A DNA stretch of 64,000 nucleotides from NCBI RefSeq assembly GCF_023634065.1, contig NZ_JALKCV010000006.1:124001-188000 (forward strand), written 5' to 3'. Made by a program: the position numbers and the translations under genes. Source of the stretch: Microbulbifer litoralis. Its GTDB lineage: Bacteria > Pseudomonadota > Gammaproteobacteria > Pseudomonadales > Cellvibrionaceae. Positions 33,643-41,934 of this stretch are shown here, piece after piece; positions within the stretch are counted from its first letter, which is position 1; each line of letters begins with the position of its first letter. Below the pieces are notes generated by a model. The model was not told the origin of the DNA and did not search any database. It was given only the letters and a program-made list of their open reading frames with translations.

Positions 33643-35424
33643 TCAGAAGAGCTCTTCCTCGATATCCATCAGCGTGGCACTGCCGGCGTTGACGCTGGCG
33701 GCCAGGGCCCGCGCCTGGGGCAGCAGGCGCGCGAAGTAGAAGCGCGCGGTCTTGAGCTGGCCCCTGTAGAAGTCGTCCCCGCCGGTTTTCGGCAGCGCGA
33801 CCGAGGCGATCCTGGCCCACATGAAGGCGTAGGCCACGGTGCCGAACAGGTGCAGGTACTCGACTGAGGCGGCGCCGGGCGCGTGCGGGTCTTCCTTGGC
33901 CGCGGCCAGCACCTTGTCCGTCGCCTCGCGCAGGCGCTGCAGCTCGGCCGCCAGCGGCTGCACGAATTCCGCCATCTCCTCGCGGTCGACCTCACTGTCG
34001 ATAAATGCCTGCACGTCGGCGGCAAACAGCTCGAACAGGGCGCCGCCGTTGGCGACCGTCTTGCGGCCCACCAGGTCCAGCGCCTGGATGCCATTGGTGC
34101 CCTCGTAGATCTGGGTGATACGCACGTCGCGCACCAGCTGTTCCTGGCCCCACTCGCGGATATAGCCGTGGCCGCCGAACACCTGCTGGCCGATCACGGT
34201 GCAGTCCAGGCCCTTGTCGGTGAAGAAGGCCTTGGCGACTGGAGTGAGCAGCGCGACCATGCCTTCGGCGTTTTTCTGCTCCTCGCCCTCGCCGAACTTG
34301 GCGATATCCAGCCACTGCGCCACGTAGGTGGACAGCGCCCGGCCGCCGCCAATCAGCGCCTTCTGGGTCAGCAACATGCGGCGCACGTCCGGGTGCACGA
34401 TGATCGGGTCGGCGCTCTTGTCCGGTTGCTGCGCGCCCGCCGGTGAGCGGCTCTGCACCCGCTCGCGGGCGTATTCCAGCGCGTTCTGATAGCTGCGCTC
34501 GGAGGCGCCCAGACCCTGGATACCCACGCCCAGGCGCTCGTAGTTCATCATCGTGAACATGGCGGCGAGGCCCTTGTTTTCCTCACCCACCAGCCAGCCC
34601 TTGGCGCCATCGAAATTCATCGCGCAGGTGGCGGAGGCCTTGATGCCCATCTTGTGTTCGATGGAGCCGCAATTGACCGCGTTGCGCTCGCCGAGGCTGC
34701 CATCCTCGTTCACCAGGTACTTGGGCACGATAAACAGGGAGATGCCCTTTGGGCCCGGGGGTGCGTCCGGCAGCTTGGCCAACACCAGGTGAATGATGTT
34801 CTCGGACAGGTCGTGGTCGCCGCCGGTGATGAAGATCTTGCTGCCGGTGATGCGGTAGCTACCGTCGTCCTGCGGTTCCGCCCTGGTGCGGATGATGCCC
34901 AGGTCGGTGCCGGCGTGGGGCTCGGTCAGGTCCATGGCGCCGGCCCAGGTGCCCTCGTACATCTTCGGCAGGTAGCGCTCCTTGAGTGCCTCGCTGGCGT
35001 GGGCGTCGATCGCCAGGCAGGCGCCGGCGGTCAGGATCGGGTAGAGCGCAAAGGAGATATTCGCCGCGGTGATCATCTCTTCCACCTGCGCACCGAGCAT
35101 CTTCGGCATGCCCATGCCGCCGTATTCGGGGTTGCCCAGCAGCGCGCCCCAGCCGCCCTCGCAGAAGGTGGCGTAGGCTTCGGGAAAGCCTTTTGGCGTG
35201 GTGACCTCACCGTCGTTCCAGTGACAGCCCTCCTCGTCGCCGGAGCGGTTGATCGGATCCAGGGTATTGGCGGCCAGCTTGGCCATCTCTTCCAGGATCG
35301 CGTCCGCGGTCTCGCGGTCCACGGCGCCGTCCAGCCCGGGCAGGCGCGCCCAGAGTTCGTCCGCAGCAAATACTTCGTGCAGCAGGAAGTTCATCTCCCG
35401 CAGTGGTGCCTTGTACTCGGCCAT
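33643..35424 (-). CDS. Acyl-CoA dehydrogenase (DmdC/FadE-like, long form)
   Basis: An FAD-dependent acyl-CoA dehydrogenase of 593 aa, the long form with a C-terminal domain (as in DmdC, 3-methylthiopropionyl-CoA dehydrogenase, and some fatty-acyl enzymes). Core motifs are WAGAMDLTEPHAGTDLGIIR, GSKIFITGGDHDLSENIIHL and the flavin/active-site end RITQIYEGTNGIQALDLVGR. The start at 35424 (MAEYKAPL) has GAGG nine nt upstream; an ATG at 35439 is less likely. A PsrA-type palindrome lies just upstream, which points to fatty-acid-responsive control and so to a beta-oxidation role more than to DMSP demethylation. Substrate is unproven. Confidence 0.9.
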   Translation of the reverse strand: MAEYKAPLREMNFLLHEVFAADELWARLPGLDGAVDRETADAILEEMAKLAANTLDPINRSGDEEGCHWNDGEVTTPKGFPEAYATFCEGGWGALLGNPEYGGMGMPKMLGAQVEEMITAANISFALYPILTAGACLAIDAHASEALKERYLPKMYEGTWAGAMDLTEPHAGTDLGIIRTRAEPQDDGSYRITGSKIFITGGDHDLSENIIHLVLAKLPDAPPGPKGISLFIVPKYLVNEDGSLGERNAVNCGSIEHKMGIKASATCAMNFDGAKGWLVGEENKGLAAMFTMMNYERLGVGIQGLGASERSYQNALEYARERVQSRSPAGAQQPDKSADPIIVHPDVRRMLLTQKALIGGGRALSTYVAQWLDIAKFGEGEEQKNAEGMVALLTPVAKAFFTDKGLDCTVIGQQVFGGHGYIREWGQEQLVRDVRITQIYEGTNGIQALDLVGRKTVANGGALFELFAADVQAFIDSEVDREEMAEFVQPLAAELQRLREATDKVLAAAKEDPHAPGAASVEYLHLFGTVAYAFMWARIASVALPKTGGDDFYRGQLKTARFYFARLLPQARALAASVNAGSATLMDIEEELF

Positions 35425-35447
35425 GCTCCCGGTCCTCATTCAAGCGT

Positions 35448-35465
35448 TTCAAACGGTTGTTTGAA
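35448..35465. promoter_or_regulatory. PsrA-type operator upstream of the acyl-CoA dehydrogenase
   Basis: TTCAAAC and GTTTGAA form a perfect 7-bp inverted repeat with a GGTT spacer. The core CAAAC-N4-GTTTG fits the published PsrA consensus (G/C)AAAC-N2-4-GTTT(G/C). It lies 24 bp before the chosen start codon, a position suited to repression. No psrA gene is in the window. Confidence 0.7.
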
Positions 35466-35580
35466 TCTAGGCGCGGACGCGGGGATTGTCAACTGGGAGC
35501 GGCGACCGGGGGCGTATTCGGCTTTTTCATGTGGGGTGGCTACGCGATGCGCGCGGCACCCCGGCGGGCTACAGGTTGTT

Positions 35581-35610
35581 GTAGCCCGGATGGAGCGCAG
35601 CGGAATCCGG
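35581..35610. repeat. Dispersed repeat, copy 2 (GTAGCCCGGATGGAGCGCAG type)
   Basis: The second copy of the repeat at 33561-33590, 28 of 30 positions identical. It ends two bases before the bioD stop codon. Confidence 0.75.
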
Positions 35611-35612
35611 AA

Positions 35613-36299
35613 TCACCCGGGCAACAGTGGCGTCGGGTCCAGGTGGGCGGCGGCGCTGCGGTAGTCGGCCTGCGGGTCGAACGGCAGCACGCCCAGCAGC
35701 GGCGCGGGCAACAGGGTTTTCAGGGTGGCCAGGTTCTCATCCGGGCGCGACATTGGAACGGGAGAACGGAAGTTCGCCACCCAGCCGGCCAGCGCCAGGC
35801 CGTCGCGGTGGACGGCCTCGGCGGTCAGCAGCGCGTGGTTGATGCAGCCCAGTTGCATGCCCACCACCAGGATCACCGGAATATCCAGCTCCCGCGGCAG
35901 CTGCGACAGGAAAGTGCGCGGTCCAAGCGGCGTGCGCCAGCCACCGGCGCCCTCGATCAATACCAGGTCGGCGCCGGCAGACATGACGCCGCGGCAGACG
36001 CCCGCCATGCGGGATACATCCAGCCGCCTGCCCGCCTCCATCGCCGCGATATGCGGGGCAATGGCGGGTTCCAGTGCGATCGGGTTGACCTGCTGGTAGG
36101 GCAACTCCAGCGTCATCGCCCGCTGCAACAGCAGCGCGTCGGCGTTGCGCAGGCCGTCCGCCGTCTCCTCGCAGCCGGAGGCCACCGGCTTCACGGCCGC
36201 CGTCGTGAGGCCGCGCTGCGCGGCACTTGCCAGCAGTGCGGCGGTCACATGGGTCTTGCCGACTTCGGTGTCGGTGCCGGCGACAAAATAGCTCTTCAC
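35613..36299 (-). CDS. bioD: Dethiobiotin synthetase BioD
   Basis: ATP-dependent dethiobiotin synthase (EC 6.3.3.3) of 228 aa, closing the ureido ring of 7,8-diaminopelargonate with CO2. The P-loop SYFVAGTDTEVGKTHVTAAL starts the protein, followed by VKPVASGCEE and VLIEGAGGWRTPLGPRTF, the standard BioD segments. I start at the GTG at 36299, which has GGAG seven nt upstream; the frame is open to 36344. It lies apart from bioB-F-HC, 2.4 kb away and separated by an L,D-transpeptidase gene. bioA is not in the window. Confidence 0.95.
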   Translation of the reverse strand: MKSYFVAGTDTEVGKTHVTAALLASAAQRGLTTAAVKPVASGCEETADGLRNADALLLQRAMTLELPYQQVNPIALEPAIAPHIAAMEAGRRLDVSRMAGVCRGVMSAGADLVLIEGAGGWRTPLGPRTFLSQLPRELDIPVILVVGMQLGCINHALLTAEAVHRDGLALAGWVANFRSPVPMSRPDENLATLKTLLPAPLLGVLPFDPQADYRSAAAHLDPTPLLPG

Positions 36300-36547
36300 G
36301 ATCGATCTCCGGTTTTTTGTTGACGCCCCTTTAAACGTCATCATATTGGTGATAAATTACCCAAACAGTGCAATTTTCATCCGCTCAACCCCCTTCTTTC
36401 TGTAGGGCTTTAGGATGACTGCCTAGAAACAGCAGAGGACAACGCTGTCACCGCATTGCGCCACAAATTTCCGTTGGGCGAGACTGCGGGAGCACGGAGG
36501 CCGCCGTTTTACGGAATAACTGAAAACGAAACCAGCTTGCCAAGACC

Positions 36548-37033
36548 ATGAGATACCTGACATTTGCCCTGCTGATGCTGGCGCCTCTGTTCGCCTCCGC
36601 CACCATCAAACCCGTCGACCATGTGGTCGTGTATAAATCCAAAGGCCTGATGCAATTGATTCGCGACGAGCGCGTGGTCAAGAGTTACAAGGTGGTTTTC
36701 GGGGAAAACCCGAAAGGCCACAAGATGCAACAGGGCGACGAGCGGACGCCGGAGGGACGCTACTACCTCGACTGGAAGAACCCCAACAGCCGCTTCTACC
36801 GTTCGATCCATATCTCCTACCCCAACAAGCGCGACCGCGCGCGCGCCGCGCGCCGGGGCGTCGATCCCGGCGGTGCCATCATGATCCACGGCATCAAGCC
36901 GCAGTGGAAAGGCATGGAGACCTACCTGCAGAAAATGAACTGGACCGATGGCTGTATCGCCGTGACCAACCGCGAGATGGACGAGATCTGGGCGATGGTG
37001 AAGACACCGACACCGATCGATATCTATCCGTGA
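36548..37033 (+). CDS. L,D-transpeptidase (YafK/YkuD-family)
   Basis: A periplasmic YkuD-fold protein of 161 aa. A signal peptide (YLTFALLMLAPLFASA) leads to the catalytic domain with VVFGENPKGHKMQQGDERTP, the active-site His114 in GGAIMIHG and Cys136 in MNWTDGCIAVT. Family members crosslink peptidoglycan stems or attach/detach lipoproteins (LdtF/DpaA type for YafK). The SHGC motif is DGC here, common in the YafK branch. Its stop is followed at once by the GGGACTC repeat array. Confidence 0.92.
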   Translation: MRYLTFALLMLAPLFASATIKPVDHVVVYKSKGLMQLIRDERVVKSYKVVFGENPKGHKMQQGDERTPEGRYYLDWKNPNSRFYRSIHISYPNKRDRARAARRGVDPGGAIMIHGIKPQWKGMETYLQKMNWTDGCIAVTNREMDEIWAMVKTPTPIDIYP

Positions 37034-37037
37034 GGCC

Positions 37038-37072
37038 GGGACTCGGGACTCGGGACTCGGGACTCGGGACTC
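37038..37072. repeat. Five perfect tandem copies of GGGACTC
   Basis: A 35-bp heptamer array (37038-37072) begins five bases after the L,D-transpeptidase stop codon. Such arrays slip in replication and their copy number often varies between strains. It is outside the reading frame. Confidence 0.95.
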
Positions 37073-37077
37073 TCAGT

Positions 37078-37169
37078 AGGGTGCGCCGTGCGCACCGGCC
37101 GATCAATGCCGAAAAAGAGTTCCGAAGCCGAACCAGAAGGCCCTATCAACGGTGCGCACGGCGCACCCT
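37078..37169. repeat. 92-bp hairpin element with 20-bp perfect inverted arms
   Basis: AGGGTGCGCCGTGCGCACCG (37078-37097) is repeated inverted at 37150-37169. The arm wording is that of a dispersed intergenic repeat seen in several proteobacteria. The stop codon of bioHC (37146-37148) lies in the loop, and the right arm encodes the last residues of BioHC (RVRRAHR). It may also serve as a convergent terminator between the two genes. Confidence 0.85.
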
Positions 37170-38720
37170 GCCACTCCCTGTAGCGGCTTTTGCCAGCTTC
37201 AGGTAGATCACCTCGTAACTCGCCGGCAGCCCCGCCGGCGATCGCCATTCCTCATAGGCGTCAGCCAGGCGTCGCAGTTTTTCCCGGCCGGACAGCCCCT
37301 TGCCCGCATCGCGATTCACGTTGTGCGCGCCGATGCTTTTCAGTTCCCGCATCAGTTGTCGCACACCGTCGAAATGCAGTACCCGCTCTTCGCGCTGCAC
37401 CCGGCCCGGCAGGCCGCTGTCGGCGGCGGCGCGCTGCCATTCGTGCAGGGGCAGGAAACGGTTTACGTGCACACAGTTGTCCACCCGCGCCCAACTGTGT
37501 TTCAGCTCCCGCAGGGTGCCGGGACCGAGGCTAGATACCAGGCAGTGGCCGCCGTCGGCCAGTACCCGCTGCAACTCGCCGAAAAGCTGCGGCAGCCGGT
37601 AGCACCACTGCAGCGCCAGGCTGGAAAACACCAGCTCCACACTGCCATCCGCGAGCGGCAGCTGTTCCGCGTCGGCGGCAATATGAAAATCCGCCGCCGG
37701 GCGCTCTGCGCGCGCATAGCGCAACATGCCCTCGGCCAGGTCCAGCGCGATGATCCGCGCCTGTGGAAAGCACCTGCGCAATAGTTCACTGCCGTAGCCC
37801 GTGCCGCTGCCCAGGTCGAGAATGGTGCTCGGCGCGGGCGCGCCGTCGAGTTCGGCCAACAATTGGCGGCAGACGGCCCGCTGCAGGTGAGCGGCATCGT
37901 CGTAGCTGGCGGCGGCGCGGCCGAAGGAGCGGGCCACGGCAGATTTGCTGAATGGGACCTCCCGGGAGCGCGGAGCTCCAGCTCCGCTTGCGGGCCGCAG
38001 GCCCGCCACAAGGCCGCGGAGCAACGCCGCAACCCGTTCCGGTCGCGAAACCTGCGGCGCGTGACCGCAACCGGGTAAAATCTCGACCTGCGCGCCCGCT
38101 GCGCGCATTTTCGCTGCCGCGGCCGCCGGGACCAGCGCATCGCGCTCGCCGAGCAGATGCAGCGACGGTATTTCCAATTGCCCCAACAGGTTCCGGTTAT
38201 CGAGATGACCGAGGCAGTCGAGAGCGTCCAGCCACTGATCGCCGATCTCCCGCGGTCGCCAGCTTTTCAGCTGCTTCAGCAGCGGGCGCATGGCGCTGTC
38301 GCCGCGGGCCTGCAGGCCGCAGAATTTTTCCCGGGTTTGTTGCGGTTCACTGCGCATCGACTCGCGAAAATCCGCAAACACCTGCGGATTCATGCCCGGC
38401 CAGTCGCCGCGCTGTACAAAACTGCCGTTGGCGGCGATGGTGATCAGCCCGGCTATTTTTTCCTGCCCCGGCAATGCTGCCAGCCGCGCAGCGAGCATGC
38501 CGCCGAGCGAGTGCCCTATCAACAGGCAGTTGTGCGGCAACTGCCTGTAGAGACTCTGCAGCAGTGAGTCATCTCCCGGCCAGGCCTGGCGGTTGTCTCC
38601 AAAACCCGGCAGCTCCAGACAGGTTACCGGCCGATCGAAATCGCCGCAGTCGAGCAGCGGCTGCCAGATACGCGCGTCGCCGCCCCAGCCGTGCAGCAGC
38701 ACCAGGTGTTCCACCCGCAT
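37146..38720 (-). CDS. bioHC: Bifunctional BioH-BioC (pimeloyl-ACP ester esterase / malonyl-ACP O-methyltransferase)
   Basis: A fusion of 524 aa joining the two enzymes that start and end pimelate synthesis. The N-terminal alpha/beta hydrolase BioH (about 1-240) has nucleophile Ser71 in LIGHSLGG, Asp194 in LGERDALVP and His220 in GCGHAPQVS. The C-terminal BioC (about 255-515) has the SAM motif STILDLGSGTGYGSELL and FSSLALQWCYRLPQLFGELQ. BioC methylates malonyl-ACP; BioH later removes the ester. The ATG at 38720 overlaps the bioF TGA (TGATG); an adjacent GTG at 38723 is possible. The last residues (GRVRRAHR) are encoded by an inserted repeat element. Confidence 0.95.
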   Translation of the reverse strand: MRVEHLVLLHGWGGDARIWQPLLDCGDFDRPVTCLELPGFGDNRQAWPGDDSLLQSLYRQLPHNCLLIGHSLGGMLAARLAALPGQEKIAGLITIAANGSFVQRGDWPGMNPQVFADFRESMRSEPQQTREKFCGLQARGDSAMRPLLKQLKSWRPREIGDQWLDALDCLGHLDNRNLLGQLEIPSLHLLGERDALVPAAAAAKMRAAGAQVEILPGCGHAPQVSRPERVAALLRGLVAGLRPASGAGAPRSREVPFSKSAVARSFGRAAASYDDAAHLQRAVCRQLLAELDGAPAPSTILDLGSGTGYGSELLRRCFPQARIIALDLAEGMLRYARAERPAADFHIAADAEQLPLADGSVELVFSSLALQWCYRLPQLFGELQRVLADGGHCLVSSLGPGTLRELKHSWARVDNCVHVNRFLPLHEWQRAAADSGLPGRVQREERVLHFDGVRQLMRELKSIGAHNVNRDAGKGLSGREKLRRLADAYEEWRSPAGLPASYEVIYLKLAKAATGSGRVRRAHR

Positions 38721-39913
38721 CACGCGCCCACCGCCCGCTGCGCGCGCAGGGCTTCCGCCAGTGCCTCGAGCAGGCCATTGATCTGGTCCTGGCTGTGCGC
38801 GGCGCTCAGGGTGATACGCAGTCGCGCGGTACCGCCCGGCACCGTCGGCGGGCGTATCGCGCCCACCAGGAAACCGCGTTGCTGCAATGCGGCGGCGACT
38901 GCCATGACGGTTTTCTCACAGCCCAGCAGCAGCGGCTGGATAGCGCTGGCGGACTCCGCCAGCGGCAGGGCGAGCTGCGCCGCGCGGTCGCGCAAATAAC
39001 GGATATTATCGGCCAGGCGCTCGCGGTGCCGCGGCTCGCGCTGCATCCGTTCGATCGCCGCCAGGCTGCCGGCGGCAACCGCCGGCGGCATGCCGGTGGT
39101 GTAGATATAGGGCCGCGCAAACTGCACCAGGTAGTCGATCAGCGCCCGCGAGCCGGCTATAAAGGCGCCGGCGTTGCCGACCGCCTTGCCCAGCGTGCCC
39201 ATCATTACCGGTGCGTCATCCTGAGCCAGCCCCGCGGCGGCAACGCTGCCGGCAATGGGCAATCGCTCGCTGCCCATGACACCGAAGCCGTGGGCCTCGT
39301 CCACCATCAGCCAGGCATCGTAGTGGCGGCACAGCGCGGCGATTTCCGCCAGCGGCGCGCAGTCGCCGTCCATGCTGTAGACGCCGTCGACGGCGACCAG
39401 GATATTGCCGTCCGATTTCGCCGCCCGCTGCAACTGCCGTTCGAGCGCGCCCAGGTCGCTGTGGGCAAAGCGCAGGCTGGCGGCGCCGCACAGGCGCGCG
39501 CCATCGATCAGCGAGGCGTGGTTGAGTTTGTCGGAGATCACGGTGTCGCCGCGGCCGACCAGCGCGCCGATGGTGCCGACATTGGCCATATAGCCGCTGG
39601 AAAATACCAGTGCCGCCTCGCGCCCGGTCGCCTCGGCAATTTTGTCCTGCAGTTTTTCGTGAATCTGCAGGTGGCCGTTGACCAGGTGGGAGGCGGTGGC
39701 ACCGGCACCGAGCTCGGCACCGGCCTGCTGGGCGGCGATCACGGCCGGGTGGGTGGCCAGGCCCAGGTAGTCGTTGCTGCTGAAGGCGATCAGCTCGCGA
39801 CCGTCCACCTGCGCCACCGGTCCCGGCGCCGCGGCCAGGGTCTTCAGCTCGCGGTACAGATCGCGCTCGCGGCGCCGAGCAAGGCGCCGGCGCAGCGTGG
39901 TTTGCAGGTTCAT
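38720..39913 (-). CDS. bioF: 8-amino-7-oxononanoate synthase BioF
   Basis: A PLP enzyme of 397 aa (EC 2.3.1.47) condensing pimeloyl-ACP with L-alanine. Motifs include [34 protein letters not shown], the PLP-site aspartate in [13 protein letters not shown] and the Schiff-base lysine in [19 protein letters not shown]. Its ATG overlaps the bioB TGA (ATGA), and its own TGA overlaps the bioHC start, so the three genes are one translationally coupled operon. Confidence 0.97.
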   Translation of the reverse strand: MNLQTTLRRRLARRRERDLYRELKTLAAAPGPVAQVDGRELIAFSSNDYLGLATHPAVIAAQQAGAELGAGATASHLVNGHLQIHEKLQDKIAEATGREAALVFSSGYMANVGTIGALVGRGDTVISDKLNHASLIDGARLCGAASLRFAHSDLGALERQLQRAAKSDGNILVAVDGVYSMDGDCAPLAEIAALCRHYDAWLMVDEAHGFGVMGSERLPIAGSVAAAGLAQDDAPVMMGTLGKAVGNAGAFIAGSRALIDYLVQFARPYIYTTGMPPAVAAGSLAAIERMQREPRHRERLADNIRYLRDRAAQLALPLAESASAIQPLLLGCEKTVMAVAAALQQRGFLVGAIRPPTVPGGTARLRITLSAAHSQDQINGLLEALAEALRAQRAVGA

Positions 39914-40998
39914 TTTGCCGCGTCGTAGAAGAAGGGGTCGTTCTGCTGTTCACTGACCTGCGCTGCCAGGTCCGCTTCCACTTCGGCGTCGTCGGCGTAC
40001 TGCTGGTATTCCTCCGGCTGGATCCCCAGGCGGCTGAACAGCTGCATGTCCTTGTTGGTTTCCGGGTTGGCGGTGGTCAGCAGTTTCTCGCCGTAGAAAA
40101 TCGAGTTGGCGCCGGCGAGGAAGGCCAGCGACTGCATCTCGTCACTCATCTCTTCGCGACCGGCGGACAGGCGCACATGGGATCCCGGCATCATGATGCG
40201 GGCCACGGCGATGCAGCGGATAAACTCGAACGGGTCCAGGTCCTTCTCGCTTTCCAGCGGCGTGCCGGCCACCTTCACCAGCATATTGATCGGCACCGAT
40301 TCCGGGTGCTCCGGCAGGTTGGCCAACTGCATCAGCAGGCCGGCGCGGTCTTTCTCGCCCTCGCCCATGCCGACAATGCCGCCGGCGCAGACCTTCATGC
40401 CCGCGTCGCGCACCCGCTGCAGGGTTTCCAGCCGGTCCCGGTAAGTGCGGGTGGTGATGATCTCGCCGTAGTATTCGGGGGAGGTGTCCAGGTTGTGGTT
40501 GTAGTAGTCGAGCCCCGCTTCGGCCAGCTCCCGCGCCTGCTCGTCCTTCAGCATGCCCAGGGTCATGCAGGTCTCCAGCCCCAGCGCCTTGACCTCGCGC
40601 ACCATCTGCGTGACGTAGGGCATGTCCTTTTTCTTCGGCGAGCGCCAGGCGGCGCCCATGCAGAAACGCGTGGCGCCGCCGGCCCTGGCCGCGCGGGCCT
40701 CCTCCAGCACCTTTTCCACCTTCATCAACTGCTCCCGCTCCAGGCCGGTGTCGTAGCGGGCGCTCTGCGGGCAGTAGGCGCAGTCCTCCGGGCAGGCACC
40801 GGTCTTGATCGAGCAGAGGGTGCTGACCTGCACCCGGTTGGCATCGAAATGCGAGCGGTGCACCTGCTGGGCAGTGAACAGCAGGTCGTTGAACGGCAGC
40901 GCGAACAGGTCCAGGACCTGCTGGCGGGTCCAGTCGTGGCGTATCTGTGCGGTGGGCATTTGCCGGTTGGCGGTCACTGGGCTTAATCTCCCGATCAT
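39910..40998 (-). CDS. bioB: Biotin synthase BioB
   Basis: A radical-SAM enzyme (EC 2.8.1.6) of about 362 aa that inserts sulfur into dethiobiotin. The Fe4S4 cysteines are C69, C73 and C76 in [18 protein letters not shown]; the Fe2S2 ligand region includes [20 protein letters not shown] and [16 protein letters not shown] start at the ATG at 40998, which has GGA seven nt upstream; the ATG at 40959 ([10 protein letters not shown]) would give 349 aa and is a fair alternative. It is the first gene of bioB-bioF-bioHC, with a BirA-type operator in front of it. Confidence 0.96.
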   Translation of the reverse strand: MIGRLSPVTANRQMPTAQIRHDWTRQQVLDLFALPFNDLLFTAQQVHRSHFDANRVQVSTLCSIKTGACPEDCAYCPQSARYDTGLEREQLMKVEKVLEEARAARAGGATRFCMGAAWRSPKKKDMPYVTQMVREVKALGLETCMTLGMLKDEQARELAEAGLDYYNHNLDTSPEYYGEIITTRTYRDRLETLQRVRDAGMKVCAGGIVGMGEGEKDRAGLLMQLANLPEHPESVPINMLVKVAGTPLESEKDLDPFEFIRCIAVARIMMPGSHVRLSAGREEMSDEMQSLAFLAGANSIFYGEKLLTTANPETNKDMQLFSRLGIQPEEYQQYADDAEVEADLAAQVSEQQNDPFFYDAAK

Positions 40999-41039
40999 TA
41001 TTGTTCCGTAAAGCGGCCAGTGTAGCCGGGGCCGGACCA

Positions 41040-41072
41040 CTGTCAACCGGGAAGCCGGGTAATGGTTTACAG
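41040..41072. promoter_or_regulatory. BirA-type biotin operator between bioB and comF
   Basis: CTGTCAACC (41040-41048) and GGTTTACAG (41064-41072) are separated by 15 nt, inverted, with one mismatch. This fits the proteobacterial BirA consensus TTGTAAACC-N15/16-GGTTTACAA. The site is 42 bp upstream of the bioB start, and its right half overlaps the comF start codon at 41062. birA itself is not in the window. Confidence 0.82.
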
Positions 41073-41769
41073 ACTGTTTTCGCAGTTTTTGTCACGCAGC
41101 CTGGTGCGCTGCCTGCTGTGTGGCGACAGTTGCATGCATTCCAGCGGCCTCTGCGACGGCTGCCGGGCCGAACTGCCGCACCTGCACAGCGCCTGCGAGT
41201 GCTGTGCCCTGCCGCTGCCCCCGTCGCCATCCCAGTCCGGGCGCCAGTGCCCGCGCTGTCTGCAGCATCCGCCGGCCTTCGCCAGCGCCCGCGCCGCCTG
41301 GCACTACGCTTTCCCCATCGGCCAGCTGGTGCAGCGCTTCAAGTATCGCGGTGACCTGGTCGCCGGCCACAGCCTGGCGCGGCTGGCGGCCGCGCGCCTG
41401 GAGCCGATGGCGGACAGGCCCGACCTGCTGGTGCCGATCCCACTGCATTGGCGCAAATTCCTGTTCAAACGCGGCTTCAACCAGGCGCAGCTGATCGCGG
41501 CGGAGTTCGGACGCCAGTGGCGCATTCCGGTGGCGGCGCGATTACTGCGCAAGCGGGGTGCCGGCGCCAGCCAGCAGACGCTGACCCGCGCCCGGCGGCT
41601 GCGCAACCTGATTCGCAGCTTCGACGTGCGGCAACCGGTGCGGGGCCTGCATATCGGCCTGGTGGACGATGTCATCACCACCGGCGCGACGCTGGAGGCC
41701 GCCTCTCGCGCGCTGCTCGAGGCCGGCGCCTGGCGAATCAGCACCTATGCACTGGCCAGAACGCCATAA
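41062..41769 (+). CDS. comF: ComF-family phosphoribosyltransferase-like protein
   Basis: A protein of 235 aa related to ComF/GntX. The N-terminal zinc-finger region has [22 protein letters not shown] and CPRC pairs (about 17-75). The phosphoribosyltransferase domain follows, with the PRPP loop [20 protein letters not shown] near residue 205. In naturally competent bacteria ComF is needed for DNA uptake; in others it is of unknown use. It is divergent from bioB, and the BirA-type operator overlaps its start codon, so its expression may respond to biotin by proximity. Confidence 0.93.
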   Translation: MVYRLFSQFLSRSLVRCLLCGDSCMHSSGLCDGCRAELPHLHSACECCALPLPPSPSQSGRQCPRCLQHPPAFASARAAWHYAFPIGQLVQRFKYRGDLVAGHSLARLAAARLEPMADRPDLLVPIPLHWRKFLFKRGFNQAQLIAAEFGRQWRIPVAARLLRKRGAGASQQTLTRARRLRNLIRSFDVRQPVRGLHIGLVDDVITTGATLEAASRALLEAGAWRISTYALARTP

Positions 41770-41934
41770 CATCCCGTCCCCACAGTACATAGACCGGAAT
41801 CGGCAATCCCGTCACAATAGCCGCCCTTTGCCTGCCTGGTACGGCCGTTTTGGTCGGGCCGGCGCTGCTAACGTTTAACTAGAGAAGAGTCGCTCGCACC
41901 CGCTCCAACTCTGCCGCGAGCCAAGGATTCAGCG

